A DNA stretch of 35,891 nt from Syntrophorhabdales bacterium (GTDB taxonomy: Bacteria; Desulfobacterota; Syntrophorhabdia; Syntrophorhabdales; WCHB1-27), in NCBI GenBank assembly GCA_035541455.1, contig DATKNH010000158.1:1-35891 (forward strand). Reading direction: 5' to 3'. The position numbers were made by a program, and so were the translations under genes. Below the pieces are notes generated by a model that was given only the letters and a program-made list of their open reading frames with translations, was not told where the DNA came from and made no database searches. Each line of letters begins with the position of its first letter. The first letter of the stretch is position 1. Below are positions 15,166 through 23,157 of this stretch, piece after piece.

Positions 15166-15192
15166 GTAGATTGAGAAAAAATAGCATATAAT
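15164..15192 (+). promoter_or_regulatory. Promoter of tRNA-Pro (and probably surE)
   Basis: TTGTAG at 15164-15169, a 17-base spacer and a perfect TATAAT at 15187-15192. The tRNA 5' end is 12 bases downstream of the -10 box, the usual distance for a short leader. Confidence 0.65.
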
Positions 15193-15203
15193 AACTGCTT
15201 GGT

Positions 15204-15278
15204 CGGGGCGTAGCGCAGTCTGGTTAGCGCACCAGTATGGGGTGCTGGTGGCCGCTGGTTCAAATCCAGTCGCCCCGA
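15204..15278 (+). tRNA. tRNA-Pro (anticodon GGG)
   Basis: Cloverleaf with acceptor CGGGGCG/CGCCCCG (7 pairs), D arm GCGCAGTCTGGTTAGCGC, anticodon stem CCAGT/GCTGG with loop ATGGGGT (anticodon GGG, decoding CCC), and T arm with GGTTCAAATCC. The 5' C and C-G first pair are characteristic of bacterial tRNA-Pro. The discriminator A is followed by TTC, so the CCA end is not encoded and must be added. The surE start lies only 50 bases downstream. Confidence 0.93.
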
Positions 15279-15328
15279 TTCTTTATTTTGATTTTGCCGG
15301 TTTGTGCTGCCCCCTTTCGGTGGTATCG

Positions 15329-16078
15329 TTGTTAATTCTCTTGTCAAACGATGACGGCATTGATTCAGAAGGGCTCATTGCGCTTAAGGAGGAGCTCTCG
15401 CATATTCATGACGTGTGGGCGATAGCCCCTGAACGGGAGCGCACGTGTGTGGGCCACGCGATTACCCTTCACAAACCCCTGCGACTGAGAGAGCATGCTC
15501 CTCGTCTGTTCTCCACAAACGGTACTCCGGCAGACGCCATACTCCTCGGTGTTAAAGGCGTGCTTCCTGGCAAACCGGATCTTGTCATTTCCGGAATCAA
15601 CAAGGGACCGAACATGGGGCAGGACGTGACCTACTCGGGAACGGTCGCAGCTGCCAAGGAAGCGGCACTCATGGAAATTCCTTCTATGGCGGTCTCGCTG
15701 AACGGACGAAAGGATTTTCTTTTTGGCGAGGCAAGCCGGGTGATACGAGAACTGGTGGAAAAGTTGTCGGCGCACAGTCTCCCTCCGCAGACCTTTTTGA
15801 ACGTTAACATCCCGAATTTACTGAGAGAGAACGTCAGGGGTTTTATGGTGACAAGGCTCGGCAAAAGGATATATAATGGTAAGGTAGTCGAGAGGGTAGA
15901 CCCCAGAGGTGGCAAGTATTACTGGATCGGAGGAGACGGTGACGGATTCGAACCGATCGCAGGTACAGACTTGCTCGCTGTTTCCCAAGGGTATGTCTCG
16001 ATCACTCCTCTGCAGTGCGACATGACGACCTATGCGGCTATGGACGCGTTCAAGAAAATATTGCATCATCCCGTATAG
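15329..16078 (+). CDS. surE: 5'/3'-nucleotidase SurE
   Basis: Metal-dependent nucleotidase/exopolyphosphatase linked to stationary-phase survival. From the TTG at 15329 the 249 residues start MLILLSNDDGIDSEG, the family N terminus with the metal-binding Asp8-Asp9. Later blocks are APERERTCVGHAIT, NGTPADA and SGINKGPNMGQDVTYSGTVA (residues about 85-104), the main signature. GGTGG stands 5 bases before the TTG; a GTG three codons earlier is the alternative. The frame stays open upstream into the tRNA-Pro gene, which cannot be coding. It overlaps nothing downstream; miaB begins 23 bases after its stop. Confidence 0.95.
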   Translation: MLILLSNDDGIDSEGLIALKEELSHIHDVWAIAPERERTCVGHAITLHKPLRLREHAPRLFSTNGTPADAILLGVKGVLPGKPDLVISGINKGPNMGQDVTYSGTVAAAKEAALMEIPSMAVSLNGRKDFLFGEASRVIRELVEKLSAHSLPPQTFLNVNIPNLLRENVRGFMVTRLGKRIYNGKVVERVDPRGGKYYWIGGDGDGFEPIAGTDLLAVSQGYVSITPLQCDMTTYAAMDAFKKILHHPV

Positions 16079-16101
16079 ATGACAACAGGATAACGGAACA
16101 G

Positions 16102-17421
16102 GTGAAGTACTACATAGAAAATTTTGGATGCCAGATGAATGAGCACGATGTTGAGAAGATTGGCACGCTTCTCCACGTCGCTGGTTACGAGAAGGTGCGC
16201 GAAGCAGCCCTGGCCGATGTGGTCATCGTCAACACATGCTGTGTGAGAGAGAAAGCCGAGCAAAAATTTTATAGCCTCATGGGCCGCCTGAAAAACCTGA
16301 AAAAGAGAAAAGGGACCTTGCTCGGTGTGACCGGTTGCATTGCGCAGCTGGAAAAGGAGGAACTGGCGGAGAGAATCCCGTTCATCGATTTCAGTCTGGG
16401 CCCGTCGAGCATACATCTGGTGAAAGAAGCCATTGATTCAAGCGCCCGGAGCCGGCGTTTTCTTGATTTTTCCGACAACGGCTGTCAGACATCGCTGCAC
16501 GTGAGGCCAACAACTGAGGCCGGTTCGATCAAGGCGTATGTAACAATCATGAAGGGCTGCGACAACTACTGCAGCTATTGCGTTGTTCCCTATGTGCGCG
16601 GACGGGAGAAGAGCAGGCAGAGTTCAGACGTCCTGGCAGAGATCAGAGACCTGGCTGCCAAAGGAATAAAGGAAGTGACCCTGCTTGGTCAGAACGTGAA
16701 CTCGTATAACAAGGGGAACGGGGATCTTACCTTCCCCGAACTCCTCTCGATGGTGAATGAGATCGACGGGATAGAACGGATACGTTTTGTTACATCGCAT
16801 CCGAAAGACCTTTCAAGTGAGCTGATCGATTCTTTCGGAAGGCTTGAGAAACTCTGCGAGCATATTCACCTGCCGTTTCAGTCAGGCTCCGACAAGGTGC
16901 TCGGGTTGATGAACCGCGGTTACACGGTTCACGAGTATGTTGAAAAACTGGAACGCCTCAAGGCTCGTTGCAATAACATCGCGGTCACAGCAGATTGTAT
17001 TGTAGGGTTTCCAGGCGAAAGCGAGAAGGACTTCGAAGAGACCCTGGCGCTCGTCAGGAACGTGCGCTTTGACGGACTCTTTTCCTTCTGTTATTCCCCG
17101 AGGAAATTTACCCGCGCTGCATCTCTGCCGGAAAGCGTACCCCGGGAAGAATCGATGAGGCGCTTGCAAATGTTGCAGGCAGTGCAGAAACTAATAACGC
17201 GGGAAAAGAACAGGGAACTGGAGGGTACCAAGGTAGAGATTCTGGTGGAGGGAACTAGCAAGAACTCGCCTGCGGAACTCACCGGCAGAACAAGAACTAA
17301 CAGGATCGTCAATTTCAAAGGTACCCGGGGTCTTATGGGCGAGTTGCTGGAGGTCGAGATCGTGAAGGGCTATGCTAATTCACTTAAAGGGGCCCCACAA
17401 AAGGAGGTACATGATGCTTAA
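16102..17421 (+). CDS. miaB: tRNA-2-methylthio-N6-dimethylallyladenosine synthase MiaB
   Basis: Radical-SAM methylthiotransferase that modifies A37 in tRNAs reading UNN codons. With GTG at 16102 the 439 residues begin MKYYIENFGCQMNEHD. The auxiliary [4Fe-4S] ligands are Cys10, Cys46 and Cys79. The radical-SAM cluster is Cys153-x3-Cys157-x2-Cys160 (KGCDNYCSYC) followed by VPYVRGRE. A TRAM domain occupies about the last 65 residues (KVEILVEG...TGRTRTNRIV). The frame is open upstream into surE, but only the GTG gives a family-like N terminus; its ribosome-binding site is weak. The end overlaps the next gene. Confidence 0.96.
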   Translation: MKYYIENFGCQMNEHDVEKIGTLLHVAGYEKVREAALADVVIVNTCCVREKAEQKFYSLMGRLKNLKKRKGTLLGVTGCIAQLEKEELAERIPFIDFSLGPSSIHLVKEAIDSSARSRRFLDFSDNGCQTSLHVRPTTEAGSIKAYVTIMKGCDNYCSYCVVPYVRGREKSRQSSDVLAEIRDLAAKGIKEVTLLGQNVNSYNKGNGDLTFPELLSMVNEIDGIERIRFVTSHPKDLSSELIDSFGRLEKLCEHIHLPFQSGSDKVLGLMNRGYTVHEYVEKLERLKARCNNIAVTADCIVGFPGESEKDFEETLALVRNVRFDGLFSFCYSPRKFTRAASLPESVPREESMRRLQMLQAVQKLITREKNRELEGTKVEILVEGTSKNSPAELTGRTRTNRIVNFKGTRGLMGELLEVEIVKGYANSLKGAPQKEVHDA

Positions 17422-17911
17422 AGAAATGAAAGTTGCGGGGATTACGGTCGACCCCTTTACCAACACACCTATCGTGATCCTGAAGGACCTCGATGAAAAG
17501 GATGTCCTCCCGATATGGATAGGCCTGCTTGAGGCGTCAAGTATTGCCACCGCCCTCGAGAACATCCAGACGCCGCGCCCGATGACGCACGATCTTCTCA
17601 AGAACGTGCTCGATAGCCTCGGAGCCAAGGTGGTAAAGATCGAGGTGAACGATCTCCGGGACAACACATATTTTGCGCTGATTCATATGGATGTTAACGG
17701 GAAGAGAATGGTCATCGATGCAAGACCCTCTGATGCAATTGCATTGGCGCTGCGGGTGAGTGCGTCTATTTTTGTCGAGGAGAGTGTTATCAAGAAGTCT
17801 GCAAAGATAGACCTGACAAAAAAGGAAGATAAGATAGTGGTCGACGCAAGTGACTGGGAAGATGTTCTTGAAAATCTTTCCCCTGATGATTTCGGCAAAT
17901 ACAAAATGTAG
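17414..17911 (+). CDS. Bifunctional nuclease family protein (DUF151/BFN)
   Basis: A 165-residue cytosolic protein of the BFN domain family, first described as having RNase and DNase activity, though bacterial roles are poorly known. Family blocks are PIVILKDLDEKDVLPIWIGL, EASSIA, RPMTHDLLKNVL and DARPSDAIALALR (about 98-110), all present. Two ATGs follow AAGGAGG (17401-17407); the second, at 17414, has the better 6-base spacing. It overlaps the 3' end of miaB by 8 bases, an arrangement common in deltaproteobacteria as far as I recall. Confidence 0.93.
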   Translation: MLKEMKVAGITVDPFTNTPIVILKDLDEKDVLPIWIGLLEASSIATALENIQTPRPMTHDLLKNVLDSLGAKVVKIEVNDLRDNTYFALIHMDVNGKRMVIDARPSDAIALALRVSASIFVEESVIKKSAKIDLTKKEDKIVVDASDWEDVLENLSPDDFGKYKM

Positions 17912-17982
17912 GAGGATAGCGTCCAGCGGCAGGTTCGTGCTTGATGTTACCGCTCACGGCTCACCGCTGACTGCTTACTTGC

Positions 17983-18639
17983 ATGATCGATCTGCACACC
18001 CACACCTTCTTCAGCGACGGCGAACTCGTGCCTTCCGAGCTCGCGCGGCGAGCCTACCTGAAGGGCTACGATGTCCTCGGCATATCCGATCACGCCGATT
18101 CGTCTAACATAGACTTTCTTATTTCAGCCATGCTGAAGTTGTACAGGAAGGCTCGGTACTACACCAACCTCACCATCGTGCCGGGTATCGAGCTGACGCA
18201 TGTGCCACCGGGGCTTATAAAGGAGTTGACGCGCTATGCACGGAGAATGGGCGCACGCCTGGTGATCGTTCATGGGGAGAGTATCGTCGAACCCGTCGAA
18301 GAAGGCACGAATCGTGCCGCCATAGAAGCAGGCGTGGACATACTGGCTCACCCCGGGCTCATAAGCGAGGAAGAGGTAATGCTCGCTAAGAAAAAGAATG
18401 TGCATCTGGAGATCACGGCGAAGAGAGGCCACTCGCTTGCCAATGGTCACGTGGCGCGGCTTGCCACAAAGCTGGGGGCAAAGCTCATCTATAGTACGGA
18501 CGCGCATGCCCCGTCCGACCTGCTTACCGAGGAGATGGCGCGCAAGGTTGTCCAAGGCGCGGGCCTTCTGCCTCAAGGTTTTTCCAAGATGCAGGAAAAC
18601 GCCCGTGAGCTTGTAAGAAAAGCCATGGAGCGGAAATGA
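17983..18639 (+). CDS. PHP-domain phosphoesterase, possible histidinol-phosphatase
   Basis: A 218-residue PHP hydrolase. The metal-binding motifs are all visible: DLHTHTFFSDG (His5, His7), GISDHAD, VPGIE, VIVHGE, LAHPG and TDAHAP. PHP proteins include histidinol-phosphatases (HisK type), 3'-5' exonucleases and nucleoside phosphatases; sequence alone does not decide. Its stop overlaps the ATG of hisC (ATGA), and histidinol-phosphatase acts directly after HisC in histidine synthesis, which supports that role. No ribosome-binding site is evident before the ATG. The 71-base gap upstream contains repeated CCGCTCAC/GGCTCAC words. Confidence 0.85.
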   Translation: MIDLHTHTFFSDGELVPSELARRAYLKGYDVLGISDHADSSNIDFLISAMLKLYRKARYYTNLTIVPGIELTHVPPGLIKELTRYARRMGARLVIVHGESIVEPVEEGTNRAAIEAGVDILAHPGLISEEEVMLAKKKNVHLEITAKRGHSLANGHVARLATKLGAKLIYSTDAHAPSDLLTEEMARKVVQGAGLLPQGFSKMQENARELVRKAMERK

Positions 18640-19703
18640 AACTCACCATAGACGAAAGTATCAGGGAGATACCTTTCTATCCTAAAGCTGCGCTGTACGG
18701 TTCCGAGGAGGGCTGGACGCGGCTTGCCTCAAACGAAAACCCTCACCCGCCGTCACCAAAGGTGGTCAACAGCCTGCTCGAATCTGTCTTCTCGATAACC
18801 CGCTATCCGGAAAGCGAGTATGAGCTCAAATCTCTGCTTGCGGCGAAATATGGCATGGAACCAGAGAATGTAGTCATAGGCAACGGCTCCAACGAGCTGA
18901 TTGAGACGGCGTTCAAGGGCATGCGTCACCCGGTGCGAAAGAGGGTGATCGTGCACGAGCCGTCCTTCGCCTTTTACAGCATAGCAGCCAGGATTTATGG
19001 GTACGATGCGCGTCAGATTCGTTTTTCGAATCTTACAGTAGACCTGGACGTTGTGCTTGGTGCGATGGACGAGAGTGTCAGGATCGTCTTCCTGAACAAT
19101 CCTAACAACCCAACGGGCACGATCTTCGAAGACGGGGCGTTCAAGTCGTTTCTCGACAGACTCCCGCCGGAGGTGCTGGTGGTGCTTGACGAGGCATATG
19201 CAGAATTCGCTACCAGTAGGAACTTTCCGAAATCTTTTGGTTACATCAGGGATTACCCCGTGCTTGTGCTGCGCACCTTTTCGAAAGCATACGGCCTGGC
19301 GGGCTTGAGAATCGGCTACGGCGTGGCCGACGCGTCCATCGCCTCCTGCATCGAGAGAACAAAGCAGCCTTTCAGCGTTAATATGGCTGCCCTGACCGCC
19401 GCAAAGGCTGTACTCGCCGACGAAAACTACGTGGCAAGAGTATTGGAAAGCAACAAGCAGGGAAGGGATTTCTTTTATAGTCTCTTCAAAGAACTGGGTC
19501 TTTCATTCTTGCCTACAGAGGCCAATTTCGTTCTCGTACGCATAGGCCCCGATGCTGAGGGCTTGACCAGGAGACTCTTCGAAAAGAAAATCCTTGTGCG
19601 ATGGATGGGAGCATACGAACTGCCGGAATATATCCGCGTGACCGTTGGTACCATGGAAGAGAACATGGTGTTCGCAAGAGCGTTGAGGAGCCTGCTCGCG
19701 TGA
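18636..19703 (+). CDS. hisC: Histidinol-phosphate aminotransferase
   Basis: PLP-dependent class I/II aminotransferase converting imidazole-acetol phosphate to histidinol phosphate. The 355-residue length is typical. Family features are RLASNENPHPPSP (about 29-41), GNGSNELIE, NNPNNPTG (154-161), DEAYAEF, and the PLP lysine Lys217 in RTFSKAYGLAGLRIGY. Some members also act on aromatic amino acids, so tyrosine or phenylalanine transamination is possible. It is coupled to the PHP gene upstream and its stop overlaps the cmk GTG. No other histidine genes are nearby. Confidence 0.93.
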   Translation: MKLTIDESIREIPFYPKAALYGSEEGWTRLASNENPHPPSPKVVNSLLESVFSITRYPESEYELKSLLAAKYGMEPENVVIGNGSNELIETAFKGMRHPVRKRVIVHEPSFAFYSIAARIYGYDARQIRFSNLTVDLDVVLGAMDESVRIVFLNNPNNPTGTIFEDGAFKSFLDRLPPEVLVVLDEAYAEFATSRNFPKSFGYIRDYPVLVLRTFSKAYGLAGLRIGYGVADASIASCIERTKQPFSVNMAALTAAKAVLADENYVARVLESNKQGRDFFYSLFKELGLSFLPTEANFVLVRIGPDAEGLTRRLFEKKILVRWMGAYELPEYIRVTVGTMEENMVFARALRSLLA

Positions 19704-20386
19704 GGAGGCGGCCTGTCATTACGGTCGATGGACCCAGCGGCGCGGGTAAGAGCACGGTGGCAAAGGCGCTCGCTTCAACCCTTGGTTACGAGTACATGGA
19801 TACGGGTGCGATGTACAGGGCGGTTGCGTACGCTTACTCACGCCAGAAAGAGAAGCCCGACCTCGGAGGATTCCTGGAGTCTCTCAGGCTTACATTTGTT
19901 TTCGGTCAGCCCACCAAAGTCTTTTTGAACGGGGAAGAAATCTCATCCGAACTGCGTACTCCTGAGATTTCAATGCTGGCATCTGCGCTTTCGCAGGACA
20001 GCCGGGTAAGGGAGTATCTCACCGCCATGCAGCGCGAACTGGGGAAGGAGGGCGGCATCGTGCTGGAAGGGCGCGACACCGGTTCTGTGGTCTTCCCGGA
20101 TGCTGAGGTTAAATTCTATCTGGACGCAGATGTCGATGTGCGCGCGCAGCGACGCCATAGCGAGCTGAGCAGTGAGGATTCGGCAGGTACTGCAAGGGAT
20201 GAACTGGGCAAGGTGAAGCAGGAAATGGAAAAAAGGGACAGGGACGATACCGAGCGAAAGATCGCCCCCCTCGTCCGACCTGAAGGGGCGCAATACATTG
20301 ACACAACTCACCTTGATATCGACAGCGTAGTACGGCTGCTGAAAAAGCACGTGGAGCAGGCGTCGGATACAGACGTTGCGAGATAA
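19700..20386 (+). CDS. cmk: Cytidylate kinase
   Basis: Phosphorylates CMP and dCMP with ATP. From GTG at 19700 (GTGA overlap with hisC) the 228 residues start MRRRPVITVDGPSGAGKST with a Walker A P-loop. The CMP-binding YEYMDTGAMYRAVAY follows at about 36-50, and GIVLEGRDTGSVVFPDA at about 117-133. GAGGAG lies about 10 bases before the GTG. The frame runs upstream inside hisC but that part has no family match. The cmk-ispH-rpsA order seen here is also known from other bacteria. Confidence 0.96.
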   Translation: MRRRPVITVDGPSGAGKSTVAKALASTLGYEYMDTGAMYRAVAYAYSRQKEKPDLGGFLESLRLTFVFGQPTKVFLNGEEISSELRTPEISMLASALSQDSRVREYLTAMQRELGKEGGIVLEGRDTGSVVFPDAEVKFYLDADVDVRAQRRHSELSSEDSAGTARDELGKVKQEMEKRDRDDTERKIAPLVRPEGAQYIDTTHLDIDSVVRLLKKHVEQASDTDVAR

Positions 20387-20394
20387 AGGCATTC

Positions 20395-21219
20395 ATGATT
20401 GAGACCTACAAGACAGACCAGATCGGCTTCTGCTTCGGCGTGAAGAGGGCTATTGCAAAAGCGCTGAAAGAACTGGAGAAGAACGGCGGAAAGATTCATT
20501 CGCTGGGACCTCTCGTCCACAACCCACAAGTGGTTGCGTCGCTCGAGGAGAAAGGAGTCATCCCCATTGAGGATGTGCGTAACATTAAAAACGGAGTAAT
20601 CTGCTACAGGTCTCATGGCATAGAGAAGAAGGAAGAGGAGGAGATCCGCAGGAAAGAACTAACCGTCATCGATGCAGTCTGCCCTTTCGTAAAAAAGGTG
20701 CGGACACGGGCCCTCCAACTGAAGAGGCAGGGGTACACCGTTGTCATTGTAGGGGATGAGAAGCACCCCGAGGTCAGGAGCGTGTTGAGTTATTTGGACA
20801 ATGATGGTATTGTAATGCAACATCCCCATCCCATCGAAGCCACCAAAATTGGAGTAGTCTGCCAGACCACACAGGATCTCGAGACGCTGAAAAGGATAGT
20901 CGGGGGCTTGATGGACCGGGCCGAGGAGATTAGAGTATATAACACAATCTGTGGAAGCACTTTCCTGAGAAAGCAACAGGCGGTGGATCTCGCGGGACGG
21001 GTCGAGGTGATGCTGGTGGTAGGTGGCCGCTCCAGTTCCAACACCACGAAGCTTTATCACATGGTGAAAAAAGTGCAACCCAGAAGCTATCATATAGAGA
21101 CAGAACAAGACGTAAAGCCTGAGTGGTTCACCGGTATAAAGAAAGTGGGCATAACAGGGGGAACGTCAACTCCTGATTCAGCCATTGAAAACGTGGAGAG
21201 GCTTGTAAAAAATCTTTAG
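20395..21219 (+). CDS. ispH: 4-hydroxy-3-methylbut-2-enyl diphosphate reductase
   Basis: Last enzyme of the methylerythritol-phosphate isoprenoid pathway, an oxygen-sensitive [4Fe-4S] protein making IPP and DMAPP from HMBPP. The three cluster cysteines are Cys13 (GFCFGVKRA), Cys96 (AVCPFVKK) and Cys186 (NTICGSTFLRKQQA). Glu126 of the HPE motif and the GGTSTPDSAIE block are present. The 274-residue length is short but typical for the Clostridia/delta type. The ATG follows AAAGG; it lies 8 bases after cmk and 10 before rpsA. Confidence 0.96.
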   Translation: MIETYKTDQIGFCFGVKRAIAKALKELEKNGGKIHSLGPLVHNPQVVASLEEKGVIPIEDVRNIKNGVICYRSHGIEKKEEEEIRRKELTVIDAVCPFVKKVRTRALQLKRQGYTVVIVGDEKHPEVRSVLSYLDNDGIVMQHPHPIEATKIGVVCQTTQDLETLKRIVGGLMDRAEEIRVYNTICGSTFLRKQQAVDLAGRVEVMLVVGGRSSSNTTKLYHMVKKVQPRSYHIETEQDVKPEWFTGIKKVGITGGTSTPDSAIENVERLVKNL

Positions 21220-21229
21220 GGGGAAGGGC

Positions 21230-22957
21230 ATGGTTGATACTTCTGAAAACAGCGGCACGCAGGGAGAACGAACCGATGAGGAGATGAAGGAGCTCTACGA
21301 GACCTCGATGAAGACCCTGCAGGAAGGGAATATCCATAAAGGCAGGGTGATCAATATAGTCAATGACAGCGTGATCGTGGATGTCGGCTTGAAATCAGAA
21401 GGTAAGCTTACCCTGAGCGAAGCGCTCGACAAATCAGGCAATCTCACGGTGCAGGTGGGTGACGAAGTTGAAGTCATGGTGGTCGGCCGGGAAGAGAAAG
21501 ACGGTCTTCTCGTTCTGTCAAAGCAGAGGGTGGATACGATCAGGTTGTGGCAGAATATCGACAAGTCTTTGGAGGAAGGACTGGCCCTGGACGGCACGGT
21601 TATCTCGGAGGTAAAGGGTGGCTTCCTCGTAGACATCGGAGTCAATGCCTTTCTTCCCATATCCCAGGTGGATCTGAAACCCGTCAAGAACCCTGCGTCC
21701 TTTGTGGGTAGACATCTCAAATTCAAAGCGATCAAAGTGAACAGGAAAAAAGACAACGTGATCCTGTCACGCAGGCAACTCCTCGAAGAGGAGCGGGATC
21801 GTAAGAGAAAAGAGTTTTGGAAGAACGTAAAAGAGGGGCAGGTGCTCTACGGATTCGTCAAGAGCATCACTGATTACGGTGCTTTTGTTGATCTCGGCGG
21901 CGCTGACGGCTTCCTCTACATCAATGATATAACGTGGGGGAGGATCAACCACCCCAAAGAGTATCTGAAGCTTGGCGATGAAATTAAGGTCAAGGTGATC
22001 GGTGTTGACGAGGAGAAGAGAAAGGTCTCGGTGGGTATAAAGCAACTGAAGGGAGACCCGTGGCTTAAGGTAGAGGAACGATATCCCGTGGGAAGTCGGG
22101 TGCGGGGTAAGGCGGTAGGGGTTGTTGATTACGGCGTCTTTGTTGAGCTGGAGGCAGGACTGGAGGGTCTTCTCCATGTCAGCGAGATGAGTTGGGACAA
22201 GAAATTAAAGAACCCTGGCAAGCTCGTCTCGAGAGGTGATGTGTTAGACCTTCTGGTGCTGGACATCGATCCGGAGAAAAAGAGAATATCCCTTGGGATG
22301 AAACAGTTGCTCCCTGATCCCTGGAAAGAACTCGCCGAGAAGTATAAGCCCGGCACTATTGTCCAGGGGAAAGTAAAGAACCTGACAGACTTCGGCCTTT
22401 TCATCGGCATAGACGACGGTATTGATGGACTGGTTCATGTATCTGAACTCTCATGGTCGAGGAGAAGAGGACTCTCCTCTGAGGGATTTAAGAAAGGGAC
22501 TCCGATAGAGGCTCTGGTCCTGAACATCGACCCTGAGCAGCGAAAGTTCTCTCTGAGCCTCAAGCGCCTCAAGGAAGACCCGTGGAAAGGGCTGCCTGAA
22601 CGTTACCGCGTTGGAGATACAGTTGAGGGCTTCGTTACCAGCATCACCGATTTTGGCGTCTTTGTCGAAATTGAGGAGGGTATCGAGGGTCTTATACATC
22701 TGTCCGAGCTTGATGCCGCAAAAGGAAAACACCCGTCAGAAGTCTTTGCTATGGACGACAAGGTACGGGCTATTGTTATTCACGTGGACGAGAGAGAAAA
22801 ACGTATCGGCCTTTCGGTTAAGGCCTTGAAAAAGATGGAGGAGAAGAAGGAAGCGGACGAATTCTCCGTCAAAGAGGAGCCTCGCGGCGCCCTCTCGACG
22901 CTGGGCGATTACCTGGTACCAGCGATAGCCAGAAACAACCACGACAAGGAGACATAG
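21230..22957 (+). CDS. rpsA: 30S ribosomal protein S1, six S1 domains
   Basis: Recruits mRNA to the ribosome. The 575 residues contain six S1 RNA-binding repeats, recognisable by their cores: VNDSVIVDVG, VKGGFLVDIG, ITDYGAFVDLG, VVDYGVFVEL, LTDFGLFIGI and ITDFGVFVEI. The first two are divergent, as in the ribosome-binding half of proteobacterial S1; the last four carry the strong RNA-binding surface with GLLHVSE-type ends. GGGGGAAGGGC precedes the ATG. It sits in the cmk-ispH-rpsA run. A Trm112-like gene follows after 8 bases. Confidence 0.97.
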   Translation: MVDTSENSGTQGERTDEEMKELYETSMKTLQEGNIHKGRVINIVNDSVIVDVGLKSEGKLTLSEALDKSGNLTVQVGDEVEVMVVGREEKDGLLVLSKQRVDTIRLWQNIDKSLEEGLALDGTVISEVKGGFLVDIGVNAFLPISQVDLKPVKNPASFVGRHLKFKAIKVNRKKDNVILSRRQLLEEERDRKRKEFWKNVKEGQVLYGFVKSITDYGAFVDLGGADGFLYINDITWGRINHPKEYLKLGDEIKVKVIGVDEEKRKVSVGIKQLKGDPWLKVEERYPVGSRVRGKAVGVVDYGVFVELEAGLEGLLHVSEMSWDKKLKNPGKLVSRGDVLDLLVLDIDPEKKRISLGMKQLLPDPWKELAEKYKPGTIVQGKVKNLTDFGLFIGIDDGIDGLVHVSELSWSRRRGLSSEGFKKGTPIEALVLNIDPEQRKFSLSLKRLKEDPWKGLPERYRVGDTVEGFVTSITDFGVFVEIEEGIEGLIHLSELDAAKGKHPSEVFAMDDKVRAIVIHVDEREKRIGLSVKALKKMEEKKEADEFSVKEEPRGALSTLGDYLVPAIARNNHDKET

Positions 22958-22965
22958 GGGGAAGC

Positions 22966-23139
22966 ATGCCAATAAAGAAGGAATTACTCGATATTCTGTG
23001 CTGTCCTCAATGCAAGGGTGACATACGTCTCAACGCTTCCGGCAACGGCCTTATCTGTGACAAGTGTAAGCTCGTCTATCGCATACAGGACGATATACCA
23101 GTGATGCTTATTGATGAGGCTACGCCTCTCAAAGAATAG
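22966..23139 (+). CDS. Trm112-family small zinc-ribbon protein
   Basis: A 57-residue protein beginning MPIKKELLDILCCPQCKGDI, the hallmark of the Trm112/YcaR (UPF0434) family. Cys13-x2-Cys16 and Cys31-x2-Cys34 form a zinc knuckle, followed by YRIQDDIPVMLIDEA, the conserved C terminus. In eukaryotes and archaea Trm112 activates methyltransferases; bacterial members are often beside lipid A genes such as lpxK, and their role is unknown. GGGGGAAGC precedes the ATG at 22966. Next to an LpxL-like acyltransferase here, matching that context. Confidence 0.92.
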   Translation: MPIKKELLDILCCPQCKGDIRLNASGNGLICDKCKLVYRIQDDIPVMLIDEATPLKE

Positions 23140-23157
23140 CCGTCAAAGATCACTCGC

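Noticed and set aside
15242-15328. Upstream extension of the surE frame
   Set aside because: It overlaps the tRNA-Pro gene, and the family N terminus begins at the TTG at 15329.
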